A DNA stretch of 64,000 bases from CBDCWO01 sp965223405 (GCA_965223405.1 CBDCWO010000006.1:930001-994000), one strand, 5' to 3'; shown: positions 43,356 through 53,348, counted from the stretch's first letter. Program-made: numbers and translations. The notes: generated from the sequence alone by a model not told the origin.

Positions 43356-43856
43356 TCAGCGTATCATTTTCATAAAAGAGCGATTTAGCCAGGTGTCATC
43401 GGTATTGATCAGCGTATCAAATATTTTATCTACTTTTTTGGAAAATTGTTTTAGTTCGGAAACCATTTTACAGAATTCAGCCGAGGATTCACAGAGACAA
43501 TCTATTTCGGATACTTCATCCAAGGCGGCTATCATGGGTTCCAGTTCTTTCCGTTTCCGGTGTTTAATTACATGTTGCAATAATTTCCAAATATCCTTTT
43601 CTGCCAGATAATATTCCTTCCGATCGCCTGGTTTGTGTGTTTTGGAGACGAGTTCCCAATCCAGTAATTGTTTCAAATTCATACACGTATTCCCTCTGGA
43701 GATTTGTAGTTCCTGCATAATTTCTTCCGAACACAAAGGATGTGGAGCAATTAGCAAGATTGCGTGTATTTGTGCCATAGTTCTATTGATACCCCACTGG
43801 GAACCTAAAATTCCCCATTGTTCAACAAACCTTGCTTTACCCTCTTTATAATTCAT
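43356..43856 (-). CDS. GbsR/MarR-family transcriptional regulator
   Basis: 166 residues: a winged helix of the MarR superfamily with NRTMAQIHAILLIAPHPLCSEEIMQELQISRGNTCMNLKQLLDWELV, the form seen in GbsR-like repressors, then a helical dimerisation tail. GbsR-type proteins often respond to choline or membrane state. Here no osmoprotectant gene is adjacent, so the target is unknown. The intergenic region before its start is next to the 207-bp palindromic element. Confidence 0.85.
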   Translation of the reverse strand: MNYKEGKARFVEQWGILGSQWGINRTMAQIHAILLIAPHPLCSEEIMQELQISRGNTCMNLKQLLDWELVSKTHKPGDRKEYYLAEKDIWKLLQHVIKHRKRKELEPMIAALDEVSEIDCLCESSAEFCKMVSELKQFSKKVDKIFDTLINTDDTWLNRSFMKMIR

Positions 43857-43988
43857 TATCTATTCCTTCTGTGTACTAAATAGGACAACCTTACAAATTG
43901 TTTAAGAAATTTGGGTATTTCCGAAAAACTTTGGAAAAAAGGTAGATTATTTGGAAACCAAAATAGTTCTATTTGACTGAGCAGAATG

Positions 43989-44195
43989 CTAGTGGTTGAG
44001 GTACTAAATATCGGACCTAAAAATCGATGATATTTTTGTCCTGATCAAGGTCTTCGACTCTCGTGGAGACGCGAGACTCTACGGAGCAGCGGTTCTAGTC
44101 CATAGTCCGAGACTATGGTCGAGGTTCGATAACGATGAGCAGGGCAAAAAGATCAAAATTTGGTTGGCTCATGTATTTAGTGCCGCAACCACTAG
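43989..44195. mobile_element. 207-bp palindromic element with 22-bp terminal inverted repeats (MITE-like)
   Basis: The ends, CTAGTGGTTGAGGTACTAAATA (43989-44010) and the complement of 44174-44195, match at 20 of 22 positions. Homology between the arms continues inward for about 75 bases (TTTTTGTCCTGATCA against TTTTTGCCCTGCTCA). The centre holds further hairpins, including CCATAGTC-CGA-GACTATGG. No ORF is encoded. The outermost CTAG is itself palindromic, so it could be part of the repeat or a target duplication. The right end supplies the stop codon of gcvT. It looks like a non-autonomous transposed element or a large REP-like structure. Confidence 0.65.
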
Positions 44196-45298
44196 ACCTT
44201 GACAAAAGGAATCCTGACAATCTTTCCGGAAAGATATTTGGAACCAGCTTTAACCTTGACGGGTGTTCCGACTTCACTAAAATCAATAGACACATATCCC
44301 ATTCCAATCGGTTGCTGAGTCATTGGTGACAGAGTTCCACTGGTGACTATTCCAATTTCATTCAGTCCATCATCGCAAATGGGATAGCCTGTACGTGGCA
44401 CCCTGCGATCATCAACTATAAAGCCAACCAATTTGCGAGATACACCGGACTTCTTTAATGCTAAAATTTTATCCTTTCCCAGGAAATTCATTTTTTTAGT
44501 TTTAGTGATCCAACCTAAACCAGCTTCTAACGGAGAGGTAGAGTCCGAGAGATCTTGTCCGTACAGGCAGAATCCCATTTCCAATCTCAAGGTGTCCCTG
44601 GCCCCTAACCCAACCGGGGCTATGCCAAATTCTTCACCTGCTTTTAAAATGGCATTCCACAAATCAACAGCGTCTTTGTTATGAACATACAATTCAAATC
44701 CTCCGGAACCAGTATATCCGGTTGCTGAAATTAGCACATTAGAAATCCCTGCTACTTCGCCTTTGGTAAAATGATAATACCTTATCGTAGTGAGTTCAAT
44801 TTTGGTAAGTTTTTGTAAAGTTGATAAAGCCTTAGGCCCCTGCACTGCCAGCAAGGCAGAATGATCTGAAATATCGATCATCCTGGCATCAAAGGTGTTG
44901 TGTTTGGAAATCCAATTCCAGTCTTTTTCAATATTGGCTGCATTCACAACAAGCATAAATGCCTGTTCACCTTCAGCACATTGGTCTTCATCCAGGCGGT
45001 ATACCAAAAGATCATCCACTATTCCACCTTCGATATTGGGTAAGCATGAATATTGAGCACGACCAATAGTCAATGTAGAAGCATCATTGGAAGTCACTAA
45101 TTGCACCAATTCCAAAGCTTGTTTTCCCTTAATAATAAACTCTCCCATATGAGAAACATCAAAGATTCCCACTTGGTTACGAACTAAAAGATGTTCTTCC
45201 CGGATAGTACTATATACTATGGGCATATTGTAGCCGGCAAATTCTGCCATTTTGGCTCCCAGTTTCTGATGTAAGCTGGTTAAAGGAGTAACTTTCAT
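44192..45298 (-). CDS. gcvT: Aminomethyltransferase (glycine cleavage T protein)
   Basis: 368 residues. Transfers the aminomethyl group of glycine from H-protein to tetrahydrofolate. MKVTPLTSLHQKLGAKMAEFAGYNMPIVY (its LHQKLGAKMAEFAGY core), GIFDVSHMGEF, and the C-terminal ARDTLRLEMGFCLYG and TSGTLSPMTQQPIGMGYV segments are standard. It overlaps the HEAT/cyclophilin gene by 4 bases. The final codons IPFVKV-stop end in the palindromic element, whose end provides the TAG. Confidence 0.95.
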   Translation of the reverse strand: MKVTPLTSLHQKLGAKMAEFAGYNMPIVYSTIREEHLLVRNQVGIFDVSHMGEFIIKGKQALELVQLVTSNDASTLTIGRAQYSCLPNIEGGIVDDLLVYRLDEDQCAEGEQAFMLVVNAANIEKDWNWISKHNTFDARMIDISDHSALLAVQGPKALSTLQKLTKIELTTIRYYHFTKGEVAGISNVLISATGYTGSGGFELYVHNKDAVDLWNAILKAGEEFGIAPVGLGARDTLRLEMGFCLYGQDLSDSTSPLEAGLGWITKTKKMNFLGKDKILALKKSGVSRKLVGFIVDDRRVPRTGYPICDDGLNEIGIVTSGTLSPMTQQPIGMGYVSIDFSEVGTPVKVKAGSKYLSGKIVRIPFVKV

Positions 45299-47295
45299 AA
45301 AATCGAAATATTTTCTATGAGATCACCTAATTCAATACGATGTACGACATCCATACCGGAAATCACTTTAGCGAATATTGTATAATTACCATCAAGATGC
45401 AATGTAGGACTGTGAGTGATAAAAAATTGAGTAGATTCAGTGTGATTACCACTTGAAGCCATTCCCACATATCCTTGTTGATCATAATGGAGTGGTGGCA
45501 ATTCAGACCTTAGAAACTTATTTAGTGTTCCATAACCATCTCCTCGGGAGCAACCGGTCTGGATTACAAAATTGGGCACCACACGATGAAATACCTTATT
45601 GGTATAAAATCCATCATTGATCAAACTGATTATATTACTAACCGTAGCTGGGGCCGCAGTAGGCATAAATTCGATTTGGATATCTCCCCTGGAAGTCTTG
45701 ATCAAGGCTTTGGCCCCCGGGTATTGAGCTAAAATATCCCAGCGGATGGGCAAATAGGAAGGTATAGGTTTAAGGATTGCATCTTCTCCGGAAATTGCCG
45801 CTACTGCCTTTCCGATATCATTATATGCGTCCAGGGTTTGATCTGCACTAAGACCTGATTGCGTGTTTTTCAAGAGGGCGATATCGTCAGCCGGAACGAG
45901 ATTTGGATCCGATTGTATAGCTCCTGCTATTACACTACAAATAGAAGGATCTTTACTTTCCAAACCTTGTTTGAATATGTTCCATATTTGCCGGCGGGTT
46001 CTATTGGTATTCCCACCATAAACTGTTGAAAACTTCGGATTTTCCAATATAGCTTTGAGTGCCTCAAATCCTTGTGTCCTTACAGATTGTAAAGTAGAAT
46101 TAAGTGCTTCCTGCGCAATAAAATTGATTTGGCGAACGTCGTTAGCCAAAGTCTTAAGAATTCTTCCTTTGACGATCGGGTTGGATTCTACTCCAAATAA
46201 ACGCTTAAGCTGAGTAATGCGGTTGTTTCTGGCAATATTATACCCATAAGGGACATGTTTCAGAAATGCTTCTACCAGCAAAATTTTGGTAAGACCATTG
46301 GTGTTTTCCAAGCTTAATCGAGTTAATAAAATCCGGTCGGCTGACGTAGCATAATCCACTAACCACTTTGCTGCAGTAGTTGAAACATGAATGTTGGCAT
46401 CTTTGATGCCTTTCTCAATTACACCGGCTACATCATTTAGTGGCCAGTTTGCCAACGCTCTGAGCAGATTGCATTTTACACGGTAATCGGTTTCGCGATC
46501 AAAATAACTGAGCAAAGAATCTCGCGCCAGCAATGCTTTGGATTTTCCTAAAGCAATGACCAGGCACATTCTGATTTCCGGGTTATTCTCGTTTTGTAAA
46601 AGCCCAATTAAGTCCTGAACTTTATCACCCAGATGTATGCCTTTAGCTCGGTACAAATAATTGGATGCTACAACTCTGACCTCTGTGGGTATATTCCGGT
46701 CAAGTACATAATTAATCATCAGGTTGGTCCCCAGGCTATCAATCATGCCCCTAAGCATGAATCGATACACACCTAATGTTTGACCCAATAACAACATAGT
46801 GTCGGTCGTTTGATACGTATTTACTGTACTCATTGATCGTAGATAACTTTGATCACCACTTTTACCCACAGCTTCCAGAATCGCATGATTCAAAATATTA
46901 TCCGGAGAAATGGTATCAAATTGTCGAAATGAGTTGATGAGGGAAGGTGTAGCAAGTTCATTTCCTAATTGCCCTATGGCATAAGCGGCCATAGCCGCCA
47001 CTTCCAATGACGGATCATGCAATAAGGGTACCAATGAATCAAGCGTTTCTTCTTTCTTAATTGATGCCATGGCCAAGGCGCAGGCATACCGAACGGTCGC
47101 TTTTGGGTTCTGTAGATTGGGGAATAGCTTATCAAGATTTTGTTGATTTTGCAGATCACTAATTTTGCGGACTGTGGAATCAGCGAAATTGTAAGCCACC
47201 TGAGTCTCTTCACCTTTATCATCATCAGTCATGTCAGACGGAATGCATGCATACATTCCAATTACAATGGATAATAAAAAAATATACAATCTCAT
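45295..47295 (-). CDS. HEAT-repeat lipoprotein with C-terminal cyclophilin domain
   Basis: 666 residues with a lipoprotein signal (lipobox MYAC, Cys17). Residues about 60-480 are HEAT-like helical repeats (AMASIKKEETLDSLVPLLHD, AAYAIGQLG and similar). Residues about 520-666 form a cyclophilin-type peptidyl-prolyl isomerase: GDIQIEFMPTAAPATVSN, VFHRVVPNFVIQTG, TQFFITHSPTLHLDGNYTIF. It should act in the periplasm as a folding helper attached to a membrane. The fusion of a HEAT solenoid with a cyclophilin is a notable arrangement. gcvT follows with a 4-base overlap. Confidence 0.85.
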   Translation of the reverse strand: MRLYIFLLSIVIGMYACIPSDMTDDDKGEETQVAYNFADSTVRKISDLQNQQNLDKLFPNLQNPKATVRYACALAMASIKKEETLDSLVPLLHDPSLEVAAMAAYAIGQLGNELATPSLINSFRQFDTISPDNILNHAILEAVGKSGDQSYLRSMSTVNTYQTTDTMLLLGQTLGVYRFMLRGMIDSLGTNLMINYVLDRNIPTEVRVVASNYLYRAKGIHLGDKVQDLIGLLQNENNPEIRMCLVIALGKSKALLARDSLLSYFDRETDYRVKCNLLRALANWPLNDVAGVIEKGIKDANIHVSTTAAKWLVDYATSADRILLTRLSLENTNGLTKILLVEAFLKHVPYGYNIARNNRITQLKRLFGVESNPIVKGRILKTLANDVRQINFIAQEALNSTLQSVRTQGFEALKAILENPKFSTVYGGNTNRTRRQIWNIFKQGLESKDPSICSVIAGAIQSDPNLVPADDIALLKNTQSGLSADQTLDAYNDIGKAVAAISGEDAILKPIPSYLPIRWDILAQYPGAKALIKTSRGDIQIEFMPTAAPATVSNIISLINDGFYTNKVFHRVVPNFVIQTGCSRGDGYGTLNKFLRSELPPLHYDQQGYVGMASSGNHTESTQFFITHSPTLHLDGNYTIFAKVISGMDVVHRIELGDLIENISIL

Positions 47296-47438
47296 TTTTA
47301 CATTTTACCTCTGGAAATGAATCCGTCTATTCTTATTTATATTTCTAACTAAGTATTCCTTACTTAAAAACATTAAGTAAAGGCATCCTGATTATGGTTT
47401 CTATAAAATGGCCCGCTAAATTAAGGAATTCAGGGCAT

Positions 47439-49958
47439 TTACTGGCGTGGATTGGTCCCAATATCAAATTCGTCCTCTAATCCCTGGTTAGAATCGAACT
47501 CATCCTGCAGGTTTCCGGGATTCTCTTTATTGAATTCATCACAATCGATAGTTATTCCCAGATTTCCTAAAGGTCTACGAAATGAAAGTTCGGGGTCAAA
47601 TTTTTCTTTGGGTAAAGTTTCCAGTTTTTTCATCAGTTTTGTAAACATTGGTCTGGCCATCACTCCACCTTGACCTGTAGCTAAATCCCGGAACCGGATC
47701 CAGGGATAATCACCACCGACCCAACTCCCAATGACCAGATTAGGGGATATTCCCATAAACCATCCATCTACATGGTCATTGGTAGTACCGGTCTTTCCAC
47801 CTAAATCGACACTTTGTAATCCGGCTCTCCCTCCTCCAATGGATTGACGCAACATATCAATCATCACATAATTGCTCTTAGCAGGTAAAGCCCTTTGCTG
47901 GAATGGTATAGTGGAATAGATCACTTTTCCGTTTTTATCCTTTATACTGGTTATGATCATTGGTTTTGTGTAGATACCATCATTGGCGAATACATTGTAC
48001 GCAGCGGTAAGTTCTTCTACTGTCAACTCCGGAGTTCCCAGGGCAATACTGGGATAAGGAGGTACCTTTTCTGGATCCAATCCCATATTGACAGCTGTTT
48101 CTCTGACCGGCTCGGCACTCCCAAAGGATTTCATTAAAAATACCGAAATCGAATTGACCGAATTTTTCAATCCCCGGTAAAGGGTCATTTTCTCTCCACT
48201 AAATGTTTTGGAATTGGTGGGTGTCCAAGGTTCCGTAAGGTAAAAGTTGTTTTCTCCCGGTGAAATCGTATAGGGTTGGTCGACCACTTCCCTACAAGGG
48301 CTTATCCCATTCAACACCGCAGTCGTATATACAAAGGGCTTGAAGGTAGATCCTACCTGCCGGTTTGAGGTGACATGATCAAATTTGAAGTATTGGTGAT
48401 TTATACCACCCACCCATGCTTTGACGCTACCGGATTTTGGTTCCATGGCCATAACACCGGTTTGTAAAAACTTCATATGAAATTTTATACTATCCAGCGG
48501 GCTCATCAATGTGTCCTTTTCGAAATTAGGCGCATGGTAATCAAATACCCGGCAACTGGTTTTTTGATCAAATTCTTTCTTAATGGCTTGGCTAAATTCT
48601 TCGTATTTTTCTCTAAACGGAGACCACAAATCGGATTTAAGGATTTCTTTCATTTTGTTGGCTTTATCACGTCGTATGGTACCTTTTGCCAACAAACCGG
48701 CAATTTTCCCCGGTCTTTTACTTTCGGCGATAATCCATTCGATCTCCGTATCGGTCATGATAATATTACCGATTTCTTCATTAATTTTTTCAATGTCCTT
48801 CCCTAGATAGGAATACCTCCTTGAAATGTAACGATCGGTTTCTTTCATTAAGCGATTTAAGACAGATCTGATAATCGGTCTTTGTTCAGAAGAATAGGTA
48901 AAGGGATTCATCCCACGCCAATGGTTGTAATACTTTTTTTGTAAGTCAGGCATATGTTCTCTCACGGCCTCCAGGGCCATGGCTTGAATCTCCGGATCAA
49001 TAGTAGTATGAATATTCAATCCATCCTTGTAGATGTCATATGCCGTGCCATCAGCTTTTAAATATTGAGGTTGGTTTAAAATATTTTTAATTCTTTTGGA
49101 AATCTCAACCAATAAATAGGGTGCCATCCCATCGGATTGTGATTTTCTTTTAAAATTGGAAATATCCAAAGGAGTCTGCTTCAGCGAATCATATTGGGCT
49201 TTGGTCAAAAGATCATGCCTGTACATTTGATACATCACTACATTCCGGCGATTTACACTATTCTCGGGAAATTTCTTAGGATTAAATAAGGTAGGGTTTT
49301 TTAACATTCCGATCAGGACCGCCGCTTCCTCTACTTTTAATTCTTCTTGCTTTTTACCAAAATAGGTTTCAGATGCCGCTCGAATTCCGTAGGAGTCATA
49401 GATAAATTCAAATTTGTTCAGATACATGGAAATTATTTCCTCTTTGGTATAGGCTCTTTCCAACTTCACTGCTGTGATCCACTCTTTGAATTTGGAAATA
49501 GCCAGTCTTGTAGCTCGTTGAAGCCGTCCTAATCCGGAATAGTTGTTTCTGGGATACAATAATTTAGCCAGTTGTTGTGTAATAGTCGATCCGCCTCCAC
49601 TCGATTCCTGTCCCATGACAATACTCTTTACCAACACCCTTCCCAATGCTTGCATATCAATCCCGGCGTGCTTATAATAGCGTTCATCTTCAGTGGAAAT
49701 CAAAGCATTGATCAGGAGAGGATTTAACTCATTGAAGCGAACGGGAACCCGGTTTTGGGTAAAATACCTACCAATTTCTTCTTTGTTATTAAAGTAAACG
49801 ACAGATGCCAACTCATATTTGGGATTTTCCAAGTCTTCAAAGGTGGGAAGATTCTGTTGTGAAAGAATCAGAAAAAAAGCAATTACGGAGATCATGGAAG
49901 CTACAACCAGGCCCCACAGTATGCGAAATAACATTTTATTTTCAGCAACTTTAGCCAT
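47439..49958 (-). CDS. Class A penicillin-binding protein (PBP1a-like)
   Basis: 839 residues; bifunctional cell-wall synthase. One N-terminal membrane helix (about 11-33). The GT51 glycosyltransferase domain has its catalytic Glu in STEDERYYKH (about Glu90) and GGSTITQQLAK, RNNYSG and KEEIISMYLNK motifs. The transpeptidase domain has STFK (Ser537), SVN (600-602) and KTGTTND (near 705). A stretch rich in Lys/Arg helices (about 340-490) separates the two. The acidic C-terminal tail (DEFDSNQGLEDEFD) is unusual. Confidence 0.93.
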   Translation of the reverse strand: MAKVAENKMLFRILWGLVVASMISVIAFFLILSQQNLPTFEDLENPKYELASVVYFNNKEEIGRYFTQNRVPVRFNELNPLLINALISTEDERYYKHAGIDMQALGRVLVKSIVMGQESSGGGSTITQQLAKLLYPRNNYSGLGRLQRATRLAISKFKEWITAVKLERAYTKEEIISMYLNKFEFIYDSYGIRAASETYFGKKQEELKVEEAAVLIGMLKNPTLFNPKKFPENSVNRRNVVMYQMYRHDLLTKAQYDSLKQTPLDISNFKRKSQSDGMAPYLLVEISKRIKNILNQPQYLKADGTAYDIYKDGLNIHTTIDPEIQAMALEAVREHMPDLQKKYYNHWRGMNPFTYSSEQRPIIRSVLNRLMKETDRYISRRYSYLGKDIEKINEEIGNIIMTDTEIEWIIAESKRPGKIAGLLAKGTIRRDKANKMKEILKSDLWSPFREKYEEFSQAIKKEFDQKTSCRVFDYHAPNFEKDTLMSPLDSIKFHMKFLQTGVMAMEPKSGSVKAWVGGINHQYFKFDHVTSNRQVGSTFKPFVYTTAVLNGISPCREVVDQPYTISPGENNFYLTEPWTPTNSKTFSGEKMTLYRGLKNSVNSISVFLMKSFGSAEPVRETAVNMGLDPEKVPPYPSIALGTPELTVEELTAAYNVFANDGIYTKPMIITSIKDKNGKVIYSTIPFQQRALPAKSNYVMIDMLRQSIGGGRAGLQSVDLGGKTGTTNDHVDGWFMGISPNLVIGSWVGGDYPWIRFRDLATGQGGVMARPMFTKLMKKLETLPKEKFDPELSFRRPLGNLGITIDCDEFNKENPGNLQDEFDSNQGLEDEFDIGTNPRQ

Positions 49959-50040
49959 AAATAGATATTTTATTGTAATACGAAATAACCGTAGATATTA
50001 TTTGAATACTGACCATATAAATTAATCTAAAATAATAACA

Positions 50041-51120
50041 CTATGGATTAGCCACTTGGTTCTCAGACAGTTTATTGCGACTAAAAACAAGAGCTTTTTC
50101 TGCTTCACGCTTCATAACTTTAACATTGATTTCCGGATCTTCTATATCATTCAGCAATGAAAAGATCAAATCTCCATGTTCATTTTTTTTGTCGTGGCCG
50201 AGCAAACTAATCATATTTTGGATTTCAAGATCCGAAAAATCAACAGTCGGGAACCATTTTTTTACATAATGGATCACACGATTCAACAATTCATCAGTCA
50301 GTCCAAGTTTTGTTTTAGAAAGGTACAACTCGCCAACCAATCCAAAAGCAATCGCTTCACCATGCAATAATGATTGATCGGATTCTAAATAATGACTTTC
50401 CAACGCATGCCCCAGACTGTGACCTAAGTTTAACACCTTCCTCCATCCCTGTTCAAATGGATCTTTTTCAACAACCTCCTTTTTGACTAGAATAGCTCGA
50501 TGGATCATTTCGTTATTGATAAAATCCTGATATTGATCCGCAGAAATCATGGACTCAAACAATTGTTTATCACCGATCAGCCCGTGTTTCAACATTTCGG
50601 TCATTCCACTAAGTATTTGTCGTTCAGGGAGGGTATTCAGAAAAAACGGATCAACAAATATTGCTTTGGGGTCTCCAAAGAGTCCGACACAGTTTTTGAC
50701 CCTGTTGAAGTCTATCCCCAACTTTCCCCCTACTGAGGCATCCACTTGAGATAATAATGTAGTTGGTACTTGAACAAAGGATATTCCGCGCATAAATGTC
50801 CCGGCGCAAAATCCTCCCATATCACCAATTACCCCACCTCCCAAATTGATGATCATTGATTTGCGATCCAAATTAAGTTCCAGCATACGGTGCCAAATTT
50901 CGCTGCAACTTGCAAGTGATTTATTTTCTTCACCGGAGGAGGTGCGGATCAAGCCGAAATCCTCGATAGCATCTGCAATCATAGGCAAACAATATTTCTC
51001 GGTATTTTCATCGCATATGATCGCCAATTTGGAATATTGCTGCTGTTGTAAAAATTGGGTCAGTGCGGGTACAACACTACCCAAAAAAACGGTATAATGT
51101 GGAAGTTTGATTAATTTCAT
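50041..51120 (-). CDS. aroB: 3-dehydroquinate synthase
   Basis: 359 residues; second step of the shikimate pathway, needing NAD and a divalent metal. NLGGGVIGDMGGFCAGTFMRGISFVQVPTTLLSQVDASVGGK is read in its core motifs GGGVIGDMGGF, PTTLLSQVDASVGGK, GMTEMLKHG, EKDPFEQGWRKVLNLGHSLGHALE, all present. The start ATG overlaps the stop of the ABM gene (TAATG), so the two are coupled. aroA lies 3 kb away and aroF in the trp operon. Confidence 0.96.
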   Translation of the reverse strand: MKLIKLPHYTVFLGSVVPALTQFLQQQQYSKLAIICDENTEKYCLPMIADAIEDFGLIRTSSGEENKSLASCSEIWHRMLELNLDRKSMIINLGGGVIGDMGGFCAGTFMRGISFVQVPTTLLSQVDASVGGKLGIDFNRVKNCVGLFGDPKAIFVDPFFLNTLPERQILSGMTEMLKHGLIGDKQLFESMISADQYQDFINNEMIHRAILVKKEVVEKDPFEQGWRKVLNLGHSLGHALESHYLESDQSLLHGEAIAFGLVGELYLSKTKLGLTDELLNRVIHYVKKWFPTVDFSDLEIQNMISLLGHDKKNEHGDLIFSLLNDIEDPEINVKVMKREAEKALVFSRNKLSENQVANP

Positions 51121-51416
51121 TATTTAACATTTCTTTGCAAAAGCAATGTTTTTGCCTGAGCCGGCTTGGCAAACATCGGTTTTACTTTACTCCAGGTCAT
51201 TTTGAACAATTCAGATTTGCGATAAGCTTCTAGTGATGCCAGAGATTTCCATTCACTCCAAGTATAAAAAACATCTAAATTTTGGTGATCCTGATATAAT
51301 TGCAAAGATATACAGCCAGCGGAATTTGCAATGGCATGTTGATGTTCGGCAAAAAAAGTGATAAATTCCTCAACTTGCTTAGTGCGGATATGTAACGTTA
51401 CCAGTCTTTTGATCAT
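51120..51416 (-). CDS. Antibiotic biosynthesis monooxygenase (ABM) domain protein
   Basis: 98 residues of the dimeric alpha-beta barrel ABM fold: LVTLHIRTKQVEEFITFFAEHQ, NSAGCISLQLYQDHQNLDVFYTWSEWKS and SLEAYRKSELFKM. Family members include small monooxygenases and heme-degrading or structural variants; the substrate is not evident. It overlaps the SAM hydrolase gene by 4 bases and aroB by 1 base. Confidence 0.85.
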   Translation of the reverse strand: MIKRLVTLHIRTKQVEEFITFFAEHQHAIANSAGCISLQLYQDHQNLDVFYTWSEWKSLASLEAYRKSELFKMTWSKVKPMFAKPAQAKTLLLQRNVK

Positions 51417-52189
51417 GGTTCGTCGTAAAAATCAATTTGGACTGTTTCATCTACTTTTACTCCCAACAAACTGGCCGCTTTACCCATATTAATCGAAATT
51501 TCCAAATGTCCGGAGGAATTGAATAAGCAAAGGGTCTCTCCTACCGGAACATCAAAATAATGATCACATATTTTAGTTATAGGATCAAATCGCTTGAAAT
51601 ACAAAGCAAATTCTCGATTGTTACAGGCTTTCTCAAAGATTTCTTTGGTAATATTCAGGATTAAGTTGTCAAATTTATCAATATGAATTACCGAACCCCG
51701 AATGTTGGATCTCGTCACAACCGGTTGCAAATTCATTCTCAACACCAGATTTTTCACCGGATCACCGATTTCGTTCAAGGTATCTCCGGCAACAATCTGC
51801 CTCACTGCTTTTCGAAAAATCTTGGTTACTGGTAAAGCCCCTTTTTCTTCCTTACCTATTTCATATACGTCGGTGGGCAGTTTATCGAAAATCAAAGAAA
51901 ACAGTCCATTATTTGGGCCTACAAAGAAATAACCGTCATTCTCAAATATCACGTAGGAATTTTGGTAATTGTAATTATTATGAACTGAGATTAAATGAAT
52001 AGTGCCGATAGGAAAATGTTGATACGCATTTTTTAAGATAAATGCCCCTTGTACAATATCATGACTCGGAACTTCGTGTGTTATGTCTACAATTTGAACA
52101 TCGGGTGATTCATTGAGTATGGATCCTTTGACTGCACCAGCGTAGTAATCTGTACATCCGAGGTCAGAAGTCAAAGTTACAATAGTCAT
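51413..52189 (-). CDS. SAM hydrolase/SAM-dependent halogenase-family protein
   Basis: 258 residues of the DUF62 family. VTLTSDLGCTDYYAGAVKGSIL carries the conserved Asp-containing N-terminal motif, DITHEVPSHDIVQGAFIL and VGPNNGLFSLI follow. Most bacterial members hydrolyse S-adenosylmethionine to adenosine and methionine rather than halogenate it. It leads an operon with the ABM protein and aroB. The upstream region has TATTTTTG (52269-52262) on the minus strand, a -7-like box without a good -33. Confidence 0.88.
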   Translation of the reverse strand: MTIVTLTSDLGCTDYYAGAVKGSILNESPDVQIVDITHEVPSHDIVQGAFILKNAYQHFPIGTIHLISVHNNYNYQNSYVIFENDGYFFVGPNNGLFSLIFDKLPTDVYEIGKEEKGALPVTKIFRKAVRQIVAGDTLNEIGDPVKNLVLRMNLQPVVTRSNIRGSVIHIDKFDNLILNITKEIFEKACNNREFALYFKRFDPITKICDHYFDVPVGETLCLFNSSGHLEISINMGKAASLLGVKVDETVQIDFYDEP

Positions 52190-52339
52190 ATTTGCTATTA
52201 ATTCTTATTTAATATTTCCTCCAAACTCCAAAAAGTAAGTTTGAATAAATTAAATTTACTGCAAAAATAAAATATTAATTAAAATCGTAATTCGTTTTTC
52301 GTTCTAATTGAATTATTTTTTCATACAAAATCTATTTAT

Positions 52340-53326
52340 TTGGCAATTACTAAAAGTGAAATCAATTTAACTCTCGAAGGAATAGACCTATTAGAGTTTT
52401 ATGGTGAAAACAACAACAAGCTAAAACTAATCCAGAAAGCAAATCCTGGAGTACAGATAACTTCACGGGGAACCAATCTAAAGATACATGGTCCGAAGAA
52501 GGATACCCAAAAAGCAAAGTCCACGGTTGAATTAATTATTAGGGTACTAAAGAAAAAACAAGAACTGAGTACCGGAACGCTCGTCGAATTATTAAATGGC
52601 ATCAATCCATTCGATGATCAAACAGGGGGTAAAAATATGGTCATACTACACGGGAGGAGCGGAAAGGTAATCCGGGCCAAGACTCGTAACCAAAGGCGAC
52701 TAGTAGAAGCAGCCGACACTAATGATATCGTTTTTGCCATTGGACCGGCTGGGACCGGAAAAACGTACACCGCTGTGGCACTGGCTGTACGCGCTTTAAA
52801 AAATCGCCAAGTAAAAAAAATTATCCTCACCCGCCCGGCGGTCGAAGCAGGAGAAAGTCTGGGATTTTTACCCGGTGATCTAAAAGAAAAAATTGACCCC
52901 TATCTGCGTCCCCTGTACGATTCACTTGATGACATGTTACCGGCTGAAACATTGAATCAATTTATGTTAAATCGAATCATCGAAATAGCTCCTTTGGCTT
53001 TTATGCGTGGAAGAACGCTCGACAATGCCTACATCATTCTGGATGAGGCTCAAAATGCCACTTCCATGCAGTTGAAAATGTTTCTCACCAGATTAGGTCC
53101 ATCTGCCAAATGTATCATTACCGGAGATCTGTCTCAAATTGATTTACCAGGTTATCAACGTTCAGGCTTAAGATTGGCCGTAAATCTTTTAAGTCATTTA
53201 GACGGTGTAAGTTCAATCTATCTGGATCCAACTGATGTAGTACGTCACAGATTGGTAAAAGAGATCATTTTTGCCTATGATAAACATGATGCCCATAAAA
53301 GACGCAGATCTGATGAAGAGGAGTAA
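52340..53326 (+). CDS. PhoH family ATPase
   Basis: 328 residues, start TTG at 52340. The N-terminal KH-like region (LTLEGIDLLEFYGENNNKLKLI) and the ATPase core with Walker A FAIGPAGTGKTYTAVALAV, Walker B YIILDEAQN and TGDLSQIDLP are typical of PhoH-like proteins, which are linked to phosphate stress and RNA handling. The stop lies 22 bases before aroA, so both may be co-transcribed. It is divergent from the SAM hydrolase operon. Confidence 0.92.
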   Translation: MAITKSEINLTLEGIDLLEFYGENNNKLKLIQKANPGVQITSRGTNLKIHGPKKDTQKAKSTVELIIRVLKKKQELSTGTLVELLNGINPFDDQTGGKNMVILHGRSGKVIRAKTRNQRRLVEAADTNDIVFAIGPAGTGKTYTAVALAVRALKNRQVKKIILTRPAVEAGESLGFLPGDLKEKIDPYLRPLYDSLDDMLPAETLNQFMLNRIIEIAPLAFMRGRTLDNAYIILDEAQNATSMQLKMFLTRLGPSAKCIITGDLSQIDLPGYQRSGLRLAVNLLSHLDGVSSIYLDPTDVVRHRLVKEIIFAYDKHDAHKRRRSDEEE

Positions 53327-53348
53327 GCATGCCAAGACTCAGTTTTCC

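Noticed and set aside
44135..44329. Small frame across the palindromic element and gcvT end
   Set aside because: Antisense to gcvT and made of inverted-repeat sequence; no protein features.
53271..53348. aroA start inside phoH
   Set aside because: The 26 extra residues lack family similarity; the ATG at 53349 gives the usual EPSP synthase N-terminus.
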